DNA of 35,451 nucleotides from an uncultured Bacteroidota bacterium (lineage in GTDB: Bacteria; Bacteroidota; Bacteroidia; Bacteroidales; GCA-2748055). Positions 15,625-23,035 of this stretch are shown one piece after another; within the stretch, counting starts at the first letter, position 1; every line of letters starts with the position of its first letter. The position numbers were made by a program, and so were the translations under genes. The stretch lies in the NCBI GenBank assembly GCA_937129385.1, contig CAKZNC010000114.1, forward strand, positions 1 to 35,451. Direction: 5' to 3'. A model generated the notes under the pieces. The model searched no databases. It worked only from the letters and a program-made list of their open reading frames with translations, and was not told where the DNA came from.

Positions 15625-15879
15625 ATGAAGATGATGGTGCAGGTTAAAAAATACAAGCGTATTCAGATGGAGCTGATGGTATTCGCAGGATGCCTGACAG
15701 TCGCTGTGATCCTTTTCATTGCTGGACTTGCAGGAGAGGGTCAGACTGGTTTGCAGGTTGCACTGGCCATTGCAGTGATCTCCGTTCTATTATATTTATT
15801 GCTTGGGATTCTCAGGTTAGCATACACTTTTGTAACAAATCATGTAAATCAAAAAACAGATGAAAAAGATAGTGATTAG
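15625..15879 (+). CDS. Small two-helix membrane protein
   Basis: An 84-aa protein with a basic N-terminus (KKYKRIQMEL), two hydrophobic segments (about residues 16-38 and 44-67) and a charged tail ending NQKTDEKDSD. I do not recognise the family. A GTG one codon earlier (15622) could also start it. Its 3' end overlaps the alkaline phosphatase start by 20 bp, which argues that it is a translated gene coupled to its neighbour rather than a chance frame. A promoter-like element lies upstream. Function unknown. Confidence 0.7.
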   Translation: MKMMVQVKKYKRIQMELMVFAGCLTVAVILFIAGLAGEGQTGLQVALAIAVISVLLYLLLGILRLAYTFVTNHVNQKTDEKDSD

Positions 15880-16960
15880 ATCAGTTGTTTACCTGCTTAT
15901 GGCAGGAATCGTGATATTTACCAGTTCGTGCAGTAATAAAGGAACAGAGGAACCGCATGCCAGGAATATTATCTTCCTGATCGGCGATGGCATGGGGCTC
16001 AACCAGGTGGTTGCCGCCCAGTTAGTGAATGGTGGCCCCCTGAACATTGAGCGGGCGACACACGTTGGCCTTCAGAAAACCAGTTCGGCAAACAGATATA
16101 TTACCGACAGCGCTGCCAGCGGCACGGCCATGGCATGCGGTACAAAAACAAAAAATGGAGCTATCGGCGTTGACACTTCAAATAACGACCTTGTCTCTAT
16201 CCTGAAGGTAGCAGAGGAGAGAGGGATGGCCACGGGGCTGGTCTCCACCTCGGCCATCACCCATGCAACGCCGGCCTCATTCATTGCAAATGAGCAAAGC
16301 AGGAACGACTATGAAGCCATCGCAGCAGATTTCCTGAAAACAGATATCGACCTTTTCATTGGGGGCGGACTGGATCATTTCACAAAAAGGGCTGACGGAA
16401 GAGACCTTACTGCTGAGCTTAAAGAGAACGGCTATAACGTAGCCACTGACATCCAGGCGTTTGTTGATCACAAGGATGGGAAACTGGCTGCACTGACTGC
16501 ACCGGTTCACAATCCACCTACTGCGGAGGGCCGGGACGACATGCTTCAGTTTGCCACAGAGAAAGCACTTGAATTGCTGAGTCAGGATGAAGACGGATTC
16601 TTCGTAATGATCGAGGGGTCCCAGATCGACTGGGGCGGACATGCCAACAACAAGGAATACATGATCTCAGAGACGCTGGATTTTGATGCTGCTGTGAAGG
16701 TTGCACTTGATTTTGCGGAAGCGGATGGAGAGACACTTGTAGTGATCACAGGTGACCATGAGACCGGCGGGGTCATCGTCCTTAATGGCAACATGGAGGC
16801 ACAGTCGGTAGAGACTGTATTTACCACCGGCGGACACACCGGGGTCATGCTGCCTGTATATGCCTATGGTCCGGGTGCTGAATTGTTTACAGGTATTTAT
16901 GAGAATACCGGTTTCAAATCCAGGTTTGAGCAGACCCTTGGGATCACGGGGGAAAATTAG
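15860..16960 (+). CDS. Alkaline phosphatase (PhoA superfamily) lipoprotein
   Basis: A 366-aa phosphomonoesterase. A lipoprotein signal ends FTSSC (Cys24). Metal and catalytic residues are visible: FLIGDGMGLNQ (Asp43), TDSAASGTAMACGTKT with nucleophile Ser84, EGSQIDWGGHANN, TGDHETGG and TTGGHTGV, which supply the remaining zinc ligands. The protein is shorter than E. coli PhoA (about 470 aa) and has the compact form common in Bacteroidota. It is expected to release phosphate from organic phosphates at the cell envelope. The start overlaps the preceding small membrane protein gene by 20 bp and the next gene begins 6 bp after the stop, so the three form an operon. No Pho-box analogue was recognised. 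Confidence 0.94.
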   Translation: MKKIVIRSVVYLLMAGIVIFTSSCSNKGTEEPHARNIIFLIGDGMGLNQVVAAQLVNGGPLNIERATHVGLQKTSSANRYITDSAASGTAMACGTKTKNGAIGVDTSNNDLVSILKVAEERGMATGLVSTSAITHATPASFIANEQSRNDYEAIAADFLKTDIDLFIGGGLDHFTKRADGRDLTAELKENGYNVATDIQAFVDHKDGKLAALTAPVHNPPTAEGRDDMLQFATEKALELLSQDEDGFFVMIEGSQIDWGGHANNKEYMISETLDFDAAVKVALDFAEADGETLVVITGDHETGGVIVLNGNMEAQSVETVFTTGGHTGVMLPVYAYGPGAELFTGIYENTGFKSRFEQTLGITGEN

Positions 16961-16966
16961 TCAGTA

Positions 16967-17845
16967 ATGAAGCCAGGGTCAGGGACATGGATCCACCTCC
17001 TCTTGCCGGTGCTACTTCTGCTGAGCTCCTGTTCTTACACTTTTTTTCGGTCATCATGTGATTATCCGGTTGCCGGAACCTTCCACAGTCAGGGGATATT
17101 GACAGACACCCTTCTTGAAACAAGTGGAATTGAAAAAGCAGATTCTTTACTTGTTTCATTTAATGATTCCGGCGGGGATCCGGTCCTCTATTTTGTCACT
17201 TCAGGAGGGACATGGATCAATAGTATCCGGATTCCGGGAGCCACCAATGTTGATTGGGAGGCCATTGCCACGGACAGCCGGTTCTATTATATTGCGGATG
17301 TGGGAAATAATTATGGAACCCGGGACACACTGGTAATATACTGTGTGCAGGTTGAACCGGTGGTTGGTGCGGGTGTTCAGGATGTCAGGAAGATCACCTT
17401 TTCCTATGATGAACCGGTGACGTATAAAACGAATGGCTTGTATTCACATGATTGCGAAGCAATGTTTGCATACGGAGATTCGCTCTACCTATTTGCCAAG
17501 GACTGGGTGAACCAGTCTACCCGTGTATACGTGTTGCCGAAAGCACCAGGACATTATAAGGTAAGAGCACGTGCAGATTACCAGGTCAGGGCGCTGATCA
17601 CCGGGGCCGACATTGATCCCCTCCGAAAAGAAGTTGTGCTCGTGGGATACAGGAATTTCATCCCGGTAGTGATCCGTTATGGATTTACAGACGATCCTGC
17701 AATGATCCAGTGCGGGGGAAAGGCACGCAGGTATCCCTGGAAGGCAGGACTGCAGACTGAAGGGGTGTGTTATGATGACCAGGAGAGGATCGTTGTCACC
17801 TCGGAGAAAAGCCTCTACAGGCAGTCAATTTATATCGTGAATTGA
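16967..17845 (+). CDS. Predicted beta-propeller lipoprotein
   Basis: A 292-aa protein with a long hydrophobic signal and lipobox LLSSC (Cys22). The motifs ETSGIEKADSLLVSFNDSG, VDWEAIATDSRFYYIADVGNN and HDCEAMF..DSLYLFAKDW look like successive blades of a six-bladed propeller related to SdiA-regulated or NHL-type proteins. The WEAIA and IADVGNN pair is frequent in Bacteroidota lipoproteins of unknown role. It follows the alkaline phosphatase by 6 bp in the same operon, so a shared envelope role is plausible, but no enzymatic function can be claimed. Confidence 0.78.
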   Translation: MKPGSGTWIHLLLPVLLLLSSCSYTFFRSSCDYPVAGTFHSQGILTDTLLETSGIEKADSLLVSFNDSGGDPVLYFVTSGGTWINSIRIPGATNVDWEAIATDSRFYYIADVGNNYGTRDTLVIYCVQVEPVVGAGVQDVRKITFSYDEPVTYKTNGLYSHDCEAMFAYGDSLYLFAKDWVNQSTRVYVLPKAPGHYKVRARADYQVRALITGADIDPLRKEVVLVGYRNFIPVVIRYGFTDDPAMIQCGGKARRYPWKAGLQTEGVCYDDQERIVVTSEKSLYRQSIYIVN

Positions 17846-17853
17846 TATCTTTG
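17846..17853 (+). promoter_or_regulatory. Candidate -7 element (TATCTTTG) upstream of queE
   Basis: TATCTTTG is an exact match to TAnnTTTG and begins at the base after the stop of the preceding gene. No -33 box is evident. It would give queE its own promoter with a leader of about 60 nt. Confidence 0.45.
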
Positions 17854-17871
17854 CAGTTTTAAGATAAAATC

Positions 17872-17919
17872 ATGGAAGCGATCCGGATGATAGTCCGGAC
17901 ACAACAAGAAGGAAAGTGA
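17872..17919 (+). CDS. Possible 15-codon leader ORF directly abutting queE
   Basis: An ATG at 17872 opens a 15-codon frame (MEAIRMIVRTQQEGK) whose TGA stop ends at 17919, so the queE ATG begins at the very next base. A hairpin formed by two copies of the self-complementary hexamer TCCGGA (17882-17887 and 17894-17899, 6-nt loop) lies inside it. The arrangement would allow translational coupling or leader-based control. It may equally be chance; there is no independent evidence of translation. Confidence 0.3.
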   Translation: MEAIRMIVRTQQEGK

Positions 17920-18561
17920 ATGAAGCGAGAGGAAACGAAACACAGTGATCCGTTTGCGCAGGGAATGAAGGTACCGTTGGTGGAGGATTTCTATACCCTG
18001 CAGGGGGAAGGATATCACACCGGGAAAGCAGCCTATTTCATACGCATTGGCGGATGTGATGTGGGATGCAGCTGGTGTGACACGAAATATTCATGGAACC
18101 CTGAACTGCACCCACCGGTGGAGATCGAAGAAATTGTTGAAAGGGCATCCGGTTACCCTGCAGCCGCAGTTGTCGTTACCGGGGGTGAACCCCTGATGGT
18201 AAATATGGAGCCGCTTACCTCTGCCATGAAAAGGAAAGGCATTGAAACATTCCTGGAGACAAGTGGCGCTTATGAGCTAACAGGTAACTGGGACTGGATC
18301 TGTCTCTCCCCGAAGCAGAACATGCCCCCGGTGGGAGACATCCACAAAAGGGCCCACGAGTTAAAAGTGATCATAGCGAAGGAGTCTGACCTGGAATGGG
18401 CGGTAGAACATGCCGGTCGGGTTAGCGATTCCTGTAAGTTATACCTGCAGCCGGAATGGAGTGTACGGGAAAAAATATTGCCTGTTTGCATCGAGTTTGC
18501 CAAGGAACACCCGGAGTGGGGTATATCGTTGCAGGCACACAAGTATATGCATATACCTTAG
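17920..18561 (+). CDS. queE: 7-carboxy-7-deazaguanine synthase
   Basis: A 213-aa radical SAM enzyme. It converts 6-carboxy-tetrahydropterin to 7-carboxy-7-deazaguanine in queuosine (deazapurine) synthesis. The diagnostic sequence is FYTLQGEGYHTGKAAYFIRIGGCDVG, here split as FYTLQGEGYHTG and IRIGGCDVGCSWCDTKYSW, with cluster ligands C46, C50 and C53 in CX3CX2C spacing. VVTGGEPLMV is the SAM-binding GGE motif, and ETSGAY and LSPKQNMPP follow. Length is normal for QueE. A second ATG at 17965 begins MKVPLVEDFYTLQ and could be the real start. No other queuosine genes are in the window. Confidence 0.93.
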   Translation: MKREETKHSDPFAQGMKVPLVEDFYTLQGEGYHTGKAAYFIRIGGCDVGCSWCDTKYSWNPELHPPVEIEEIVERASGYPAAAVVVTGGEPLMVNMEPLTSAMKRKGIETFLETSGAYELTGNWDWICLSPKQNMPPVGDIHKRAHELKVIIAKESDLEWAVEHAGRVSDSCKLYLQPEWSVREKILPVCIEFAKEHPEWGISLQAHKYMHIP

Positions 18562-18639
18562 CCTTGTTGCCTGTCAGCCGATGATGCAGGTCATATTTCA
18601 TTTAAATATTCGTAACTTTTGATCTCCAAAACAGATATT

Positions 18640-20562
18640 ATGAGGTTAACTGTATACCTGCTCCTGCTGCTCGTGGCTATGCCCGGGGTCTCGCAGGATT
18701 ACACCAGCGATTCCAAAAGAGCCATCCGTCATTTTGAAGAGGGAAAGTCCCATTTTCTTCATAAACAGGATGAAGCGGCCGAGGAATCACTGCTCAAGGC
18801 AATCAAAAAAGATCCTGAATTTTCTGAGGCGTGGTTCATGCTGGCGCAGATCTACCTCGATCAGCAGCAGCCGGCAAAAGCAGCGAGTCATTATGCTGAA
18901 GGGGTGCTGGCACATCCGGACGAATTTCCAAATGGATATCTTAAATTGGCAGAGCTACTTTATAAAATCGGTAAATATACAGACGCAGATGAGTATTTCA
19001 GGACATGGAAAGAATTGGGGGTCAGGGATACAAGGTTGCAGAGCAAGGCCATGACGTTGGAGAAGAACCTCACTTTTGCCGTCAATGCCGTGGCCAATCC
19101 TGTACCATTTGAGCCGAAGTCCCTGGGGGACTCGGTGAATACCGAACAATTTGAATACTGGCCCTCTTTGAGTGTGGATGAACAGACACTTTTCTTTACC
19201 GTGCTTGGTCCGCCCAACCCAGAACTTCCCACAGGGAGACTCACAGAGCAGGAAGATTTTTATTTCGCGGAGAAGCAGGATGGAAACTGGACCAACCGGC
19301 ACTACCTGGGTGCTCCTGTCAATACGAACACCAATGAGGGCGCGCAATCGGTCACAGCGGACGGCAGGTACATCTATTTCACCTCCTGTAACCGGCCGGA
19401 TGGTCATGGCAGGATGTGTGATCTTTATTTTTCAAGCATAGACAATGAAGGGAGATGGAGCAAGCCTGAAAACCTGGGGGATGTGATCAATACCAGGGCG
19501 AGTGAAAAGCACCCGGCCATTTCGGCAGACGGGCGCATTCTCTATTTCACAAGCAATAGACCCGGCGGAAAAGGAGGATATGATATCTGGATGTCTGTCA
19601 GGCACGATGGGGGCTGGACCCGCCCTGTCAACCTTGGAGACAGCATCAATACGCCTGGCATGGAGCAATCACCATTCATCCACCCTGACCAGCGGTCCCT
19701 CTATTTCTCTTCCGATCACTGGCCGGGAATGGGAATGGGTGATATTTTCCTGTCACGATTGAAGGACGATGGCACATGGTCGACCCCCGAAAACCTTGGA
19801 TACCCGATCAACACGCACAACGAAGAGGTTGGTTTCGTGGTGAATGCACAGGGCAACAGAGCCTACTATTCGACCAACAGGCGGGAGGGGACCGATACAG
19901 ACATATACACATTTGAAATGCCCGAAAGATCCAGGCCCACACCCGTTTCATATATCACGGGACGCGTATATGATGCGGCCAATATAAAAGGGATCGAGGC
20001 GATGTTCCAGCTGATTGATCTCAGCAGTGGAGAATTGGTCATGGAATCGGCCTCAAACCCTGAAGAAGGGAATTATTTTGTTTCATTGCCCACCGGATCC
20101 TCTTATGCCTTTAATGTCTCGCATCCGGGCTACCTCTTCTACTCCGATCATTTTGAAATTGCCAGGCGCTACTCCAGGCTTGAACCATTCAGGAAAGACA
20201 TACCTCTCGAACCCATCAGGAAAGGCAAAAGCATTGTGCTGAACAATATCTTCTTTGATTTCGATTCCTATACACTGAAGGAGGAGTCCAGGATCGAACT
20301 GAACAAGATCACGGAACTGCTGGAATTGAATCCTGGGATGAAGATCGAGATATCGGGTCATACGGATCAGACCGGGAGCTCGATCTACAACATGGAGCTG
20401 TCTCAAAAACGGGCAGAAGAGGTAGTGAAATACCTCGCAACGGAGGGAATTGATCCGGAGAGGCTGACTTCAAAGGGTTATGGAGATACCAAACCACTGT
20501 CAACCAATGAGACCGAGGAGGGACGTGCATTGAACAGGAGAACGGAGCTGAAAGTATTATGA
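18640..20562 (+). CDS. PorE-like TPR / PD40 propeller / carboxypeptidase-regulatory / OmpA protein
   Basis: A 640-aa protein with a signal peptide (MRLTVYLLLLLVAMPGVSQ). Domains in order are TPR repeats (about 20-125), a PD40 beta-propeller (about 150-430, blades such as LFFTVLG, IYFTSCNRPDGHG, LYFTSNRPGGKGGYDIW and LYFSSDHWPGMGMGDIF), a carboxypeptidase-regulatory-like beta domain (about 435-505, ITGRVYDAANIKGIEA) and an OmpA peptidoglycan-binding domain (about 530-640, IFFDFDSYTL, ISGHTDQTGS, LTSKGYGDTKP, NRRTELKVL). This is the PorE arrangement known from the type IX secretion system, but PorE is a lipoprotein and no lipobox Cys is present here. The family has many paralogues. It anchors to peptidoglycan in the periplasm; the T9SS link is inference, helped by the T9SS cargo at 2902-4821. 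A TTG at 18619 would add seven residues. Confidence 0.88.
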   Translation: MRLTVYLLLLLVAMPGVSQDYTSDSKRAIRHFEEGKSHFLHKQDEAAEESLLKAIKKDPEFSEAWFMLAQIYLDQQQPAKAASHYAEGVLAHPDEFPNGYLKLAELLYKIGKYTDADEYFRTWKELGVRDTRLQSKAMTLEKNLTFAVNAVANPVPFEPKSLGDSVNTEQFEYWPSLSVDEQTLFFTVLGPPNPELPTGRLTEQEDFYFAEKQDGNWTNRHYLGAPVNTNTNEGAQSVTADGRYIYFTSCNRPDGHGRMCDLYFSSIDNEGRWSKPENLGDVINTRASEKHPAISADGRILYFTSNRPGGKGGYDIWMSVRHDGGWTRPVNLGDSINTPGMEQSPFIHPDQRSLYFSSDHWPGMGMGDIFLSRLKDDGTWSTPENLGYPINTHNEEVGFVVNAQGNRAYYSTNRREGTDTDIYTFEMPERSRPTPVSYITGRVYDAANIKGIEAMFQLIDLSSGELVMESASNPEEGNYFVSLPTGSSYAFNVSHPGYLFYSDHFEIARRYSRLEPFRKDIPLEPIRKGKSIVLNNIFFDFDSYTLKEESRIELNKITELLELNPGMKIEISGHTDQTGSSIYNMELSQKRAEEVVKYLATEGIDPERLTSKGYGDTKPLSTNETEEGRALNRRTELKVL

Positions 20563-20570
20563 GTTTTGGT

Positions 20571-20578
20571 TACATTTG
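20571..20578 (+). promoter_or_regulatory. Candidate -7 element (TACATTTG) of the LytTR gene
   Basis: TACATTTG matches TAnnTTTG exactly and lies ten bases before the ATG at 20588, which would give a very short leader. No -33 box is seen. It excludes the TTG at 20576, which lies inside the element, as a likely start. Confidence 0.35.
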
Positions 20579-20587
20579 TGCCCGATC

Positions 20588-21439
20588 ATGCATTTTCTAC
20601 TGAGAAAAATACCGGCTTATATTGTCGACAAGCAAAATGTGCTCAGACAGATCTCCTTTACTGCGATATTTGCACTGATCTTCATCAATTTATACGCACC
20701 TTTCAATGCAGAAAGCTGGTTCAATGCCGGAAAAGCTGAACTCTTCCTGTATTCCAGTCTGTATATCCTCGCCGGCGTCCTTGTGATCGTGTTGAGCCGA
20801 CTGATATTCATTAGGATTGCGGCCAAGACGCGGATCAGCTTCCTGGCCTATGTGTTTTGGATTTTTGCTGAACTGGTGCTGATGGCTTTTGCCTATACCT
20901 TCATGGATATCCTGTTCCTGGATCATGATGTGAATCCGTTTGAACACTATATCAAGTTGTTGTTTGTTACGCTGTTTGTCCTGGCGATCCCATACAGCCT
21001 GTCGTGGCTCTATTATTCATGGCAGGACCAGAAACGGAAGCTGGAGGAGCTGTCCAGTGCCACGTCAAATGAATACAGTACCAAGCATATGATCACATTC
21101 TTTGACGAAACGGACAAGCTGCGATTCTCGTTGCAGTCGACTGATGTATTGTATATCGAATCAACGGATAACTATGTGACCCTGCATGTACAGGATGAGA
21201 CACGGGTGAAAAAGATCATGCTTCGGAATACAATGAAGCGGCTTGAGAAGGAGCTTGAGATGACGATGATCCGTAGGTGCCACCGCTCCTACATGGTCAA
21301 TTTTGAGAATGTCAAAATGGTACGGCTATCCGGCACAAACCTTTATATATACTTAAATAACAGTGAGGAAAGCCGTATTCCTGTTTCCCGCACCTATACG
21401 GAGAAGGTACACGAGATGATCAACAGGCTGTCGGTTTGA
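20588..21439 (+). CDS. Membrane-anchored LytTR-type DNA-binding regulator
   Basis: A 283-aa protein with four hydrophobic helices in its first 145 residues and a C-terminal LytTR domain (about 180-280). Landmarks are VLYIESTDNYVTLHV, KKIMLRNTMKRLEKEL, IRRCHRSYMVNFENV and RIPVSRTYTEKVHEM. LytTR domains bind short direct repeats in promoters. No response-regulator receiver domain is present, so signal input must come through the membrane part or a partner protein. It follows the PorE-like gene by 25 bp in the same orientation and may be co-transcribed with it. Its targets are unknown. A linker (WQDQKRKLEELSSA) between membrane and DNA-binding parts could form a short coiled coil. Confidence 0.9.
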   Translation: MHFLLRKIPAYIVDKQNVLRQISFTAIFALIFINLYAPFNAESWFNAGKAELFLYSSLYILAGVLVIVLSRLIFIRIAAKTRISFLAYVFWIFAELVLMAFAYTFMDILFLDHDVNPFEHYIKLLFVTLFVLAIPYSLSWLYYSWQDQKRKLEELSSATSNEYSTKHMITFFDETDKLRFSLQSTDVLYIESTDNYVTLHVQDETRVKKIMLRNTMKRLEKELEMTMIRRCHRSYMVNFENVKMVRLSGTNLYIYLNNSEESRIPVSRTYTEKVHEMINRLSV

Positions 21440-21503
21440 TGTTGCAGAATAGTTTTTCAGTCCATGCGCTAACAGTTATATTTATATTTTTAAACCTTAA
21501 CAA

Positions 21504-22694
21504 ATGAATCGTAAATTTTACAATCTGCTGGCGGCTGTTGCTATGGCTGCTTTTTCTATGACGGTTACCGGTCAGGAGTCCGGTTATACATTCAAAGATC
21601 AGATCGATATCAAGGTGACACCGGTCAAAGACCAGCACAGGTCAGGAACCTGCTGGAGCTTTGCCGCCATCTCATTCCTGGAGGCAGAATTGATCAGGAC
21701 CGGCCAGGGAGAATACGACCTGTCAGAAATGTTCCTGGTAAGGAATTGTTACAAGGAGAAAGCTGAAAAGTATGTGCGCATGCACGGTAAGACCAATTTT
21801 GGAGGAGGTGGCCTGGCTCATGACCTGATCCTGGTTTGGGAGGAGTACGGCCTGGTGCCTGAGGAGGTTTATAAAGGGCTTGTTATTGGTGAAGCTGGGC
21901 ACGTCCATGGTGAGATGGACGCTGTACTGGCAGGATATATTGACGAGGTGCTCAAGAATCCAAACCGCAAGTTGTCTGCAATCTGGATGAAGGGATTTGA
22001 AGGAATACTTGATGCATACCTCGGGGAATACCCAGACAATTTCTTTTTCAACGGATCAGGTTATACCCCGGAAAGTTTTGCCGGCAGCCTGGATCTTGAT
22101 CCCGGGGACTATGTCACCATAGGTTCCTATACGCATCATCCATTTTATGAACCCTTTATCCTGGAGATTCCCGACAACTGGGGGTGGAACGAAATTGACA
22201 ATGTGCATATCGACGAGATGATGTCGGTGCTCGACAACGCATTGGAAAACGGATATACCGTTTGCTGGGATGCTGATGTCAGCGAAAAGGGGTTTGCATG
22301 GAACCAGGGCTTCTCCCTGGTACCGTCTGAAAAGATCGAAGACCTGTCCGGACTGGAGCTTGGAAGATGGAGTGAGCTTTCAGAACGGGAGCAGCAAGCC
22401 CTGTTCTATGATTTTTCCTCCCCTAGGAATGAGATGGAGATCACACAGGACCTGAGACAGGAGTGGTTCGACAATTACAAGACCACGGATGATCACCTGA
22501 TGCACATCACAGGAACAGCGATTGACCAGGATGGAAAGAAGTTTTACAAGGTCAAGAACTCATGGGGAGTGGGGAACCACATCTACGAGGGATATTTTTA
22601 TTGCAGTGAGGCTTTCATGCGGGCCAAGACCATCTTTTTCATGGTCCATAGAGACGCAGTACCCAGTCCGGTTGCAAAGAAACTTGGTTACTAG
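21504..22694 (+). CDS. Secreted C1-type cysteine peptidase (bleomycin hydrolase/PepC-like)
   Basis: A 396-aa protein with a signal peptide ending near VTGQ. The catalytic Cys is C50 in DQHRSGTCWSFAA, the His is H334 in DHLMHITGTA and the Asn is N352 in YKVKNSWG. This order and the distance between Cys and His, with extra helices in between, fit the aminopeptidase C/bleomycin hydrolase branch of papain-like enzymes, but with an export signal as is common in Bacteroidota. It probably trims peptides in the periplasm or outside the cell. A degenerate promoter (TTTTT and TATATTTA about 20 bp apart) lies upstream. Its stop codon shares the CTAG palindrome with the convergent DUF6485 gene. Confidence 0.92.
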   Translation: MNRKFYNLLAAVAMAAFSMTVTGQESGYTFKDQIDIKVTPVKDQHRSGTCWSFAAISFLEAELIRTGQGEYDLSEMFLVRNCYKEKAEKYVRMHGKTNFGGGGLAHDLILVWEEYGLVPEEVYKGLVIGEAGHVHGEMDAVLAGYIDEVLKNPNRKLSAIWMKGFEGILDAYLGEYPDNFFFNGSGYTPESFAGSLDLDPGDYVTIGSYTHHPFYEPFILEIPDNWGWNEIDNVHIDEMMSVLDNALENGYTVCWDADVSEKGFAWNQGFSLVPSEKIEDLSGLELGRWSELSEREQQALFYDFSSPRNEMEITQDLRQEWFDNYKTTDDHLMHITGTAIDQDGKKFYKVKNSWGVGNHIYEGYFYCSEAFMRAKTIFFMVHRDAVPSPVAKKLGY

Positions 22695-22900
22695 TTCCAG
22701 CAGACACCGCGTTCCTGGTATATCCTGATAAAGTTATCCACTGACCTGTCATAACTTCCTTCAATATCATCGGGGAAGTAACAGGCGGGGAGCTGTCCGC
22801 TCCGCCGGTGATAAGTGACGCAATCGCAACAAATGCCTTTCCTGCTGCAAGGGTACGTACAGTTGCAGTTTCTGCTGTTTTGTTCCTTCTTGCATTCCAT
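22691..22900 (-). CDS. DUF6485 family Cys-rich small protein
   Basis: A 69-aa protein beginning MECKKEQNSRNCNCTYPCSR and continuing KGICCDCVTYHR, LPACYFPDDIE and YDRSVDNFIR. It contains nine Cys in all, eight of them in the first 40 residues or so, arranged like a metal- or cluster-binding site. I recognise the DUF6485 pattern, in which the same Cys-rich head is followed by LPACYFP. Function unknown. The stop codon TAG overlaps the stop of the convergent peptidase gene through the shared CTAG at 22691-22694. Confidence 0.85.
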   Translation of the reverse strand: MECKKEQNSRNCNCTYPCSRKGICCDCVTYHRRSGQLPACYFPDDIEGSYDRSVDNFIRIYQERGVCWN

Positions 22901-22927
22901 GGGGTTTAGTTTTTATGTTTCCGGGCA

Positions 22928-22935
22928 TAAAGATA
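22928..22935 (-). promoter_or_regulatory. Candidate -7 element (TATCTTTA) of the DUF6485 gene
   Basis: On the minus strand the sequence is TATCTTTA, one base from TAnnTTTG, 27 bp before the DUF6485 ATG. It touches an 8-bp inverted repeat (AACAATCA at 22935-22942, TGATTGTT at 22953-22960). Confidence 0.4.
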
Positions 22936-22970
22936 ACAATCATTGTCGTTCCTGATTGTTGAAAACCCGC

Positions 22971-23000
22971 TTTGTACTTTGCATTACAATGATATCTTTG
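22971..23000 (+). promoter_or_regulatory. Promoter of the GH3/beta-lactamase fusion (TTTG-N18-TATCTTTG)
   Basis: TTTG at 22971-22974 and TATCTTTG at 22993-23000 are both exact matches to the Bacteroidota -33 and -7 boxes with an 18-bp spacer. The ATG at 23036 follows 35 bp later. Confidence 0.75.
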
Positions 23001-23035
23001 TATCTGAAAACCCATAGTGATACCAGTAGCGAGAG

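Noticed and set aside
17854-17919. preQ1 riboswitch in the queE leader
   Set aside because: The leader has a simple hairpin but not the conserved preQ1 aptamer loop or A-rich tail pairing.
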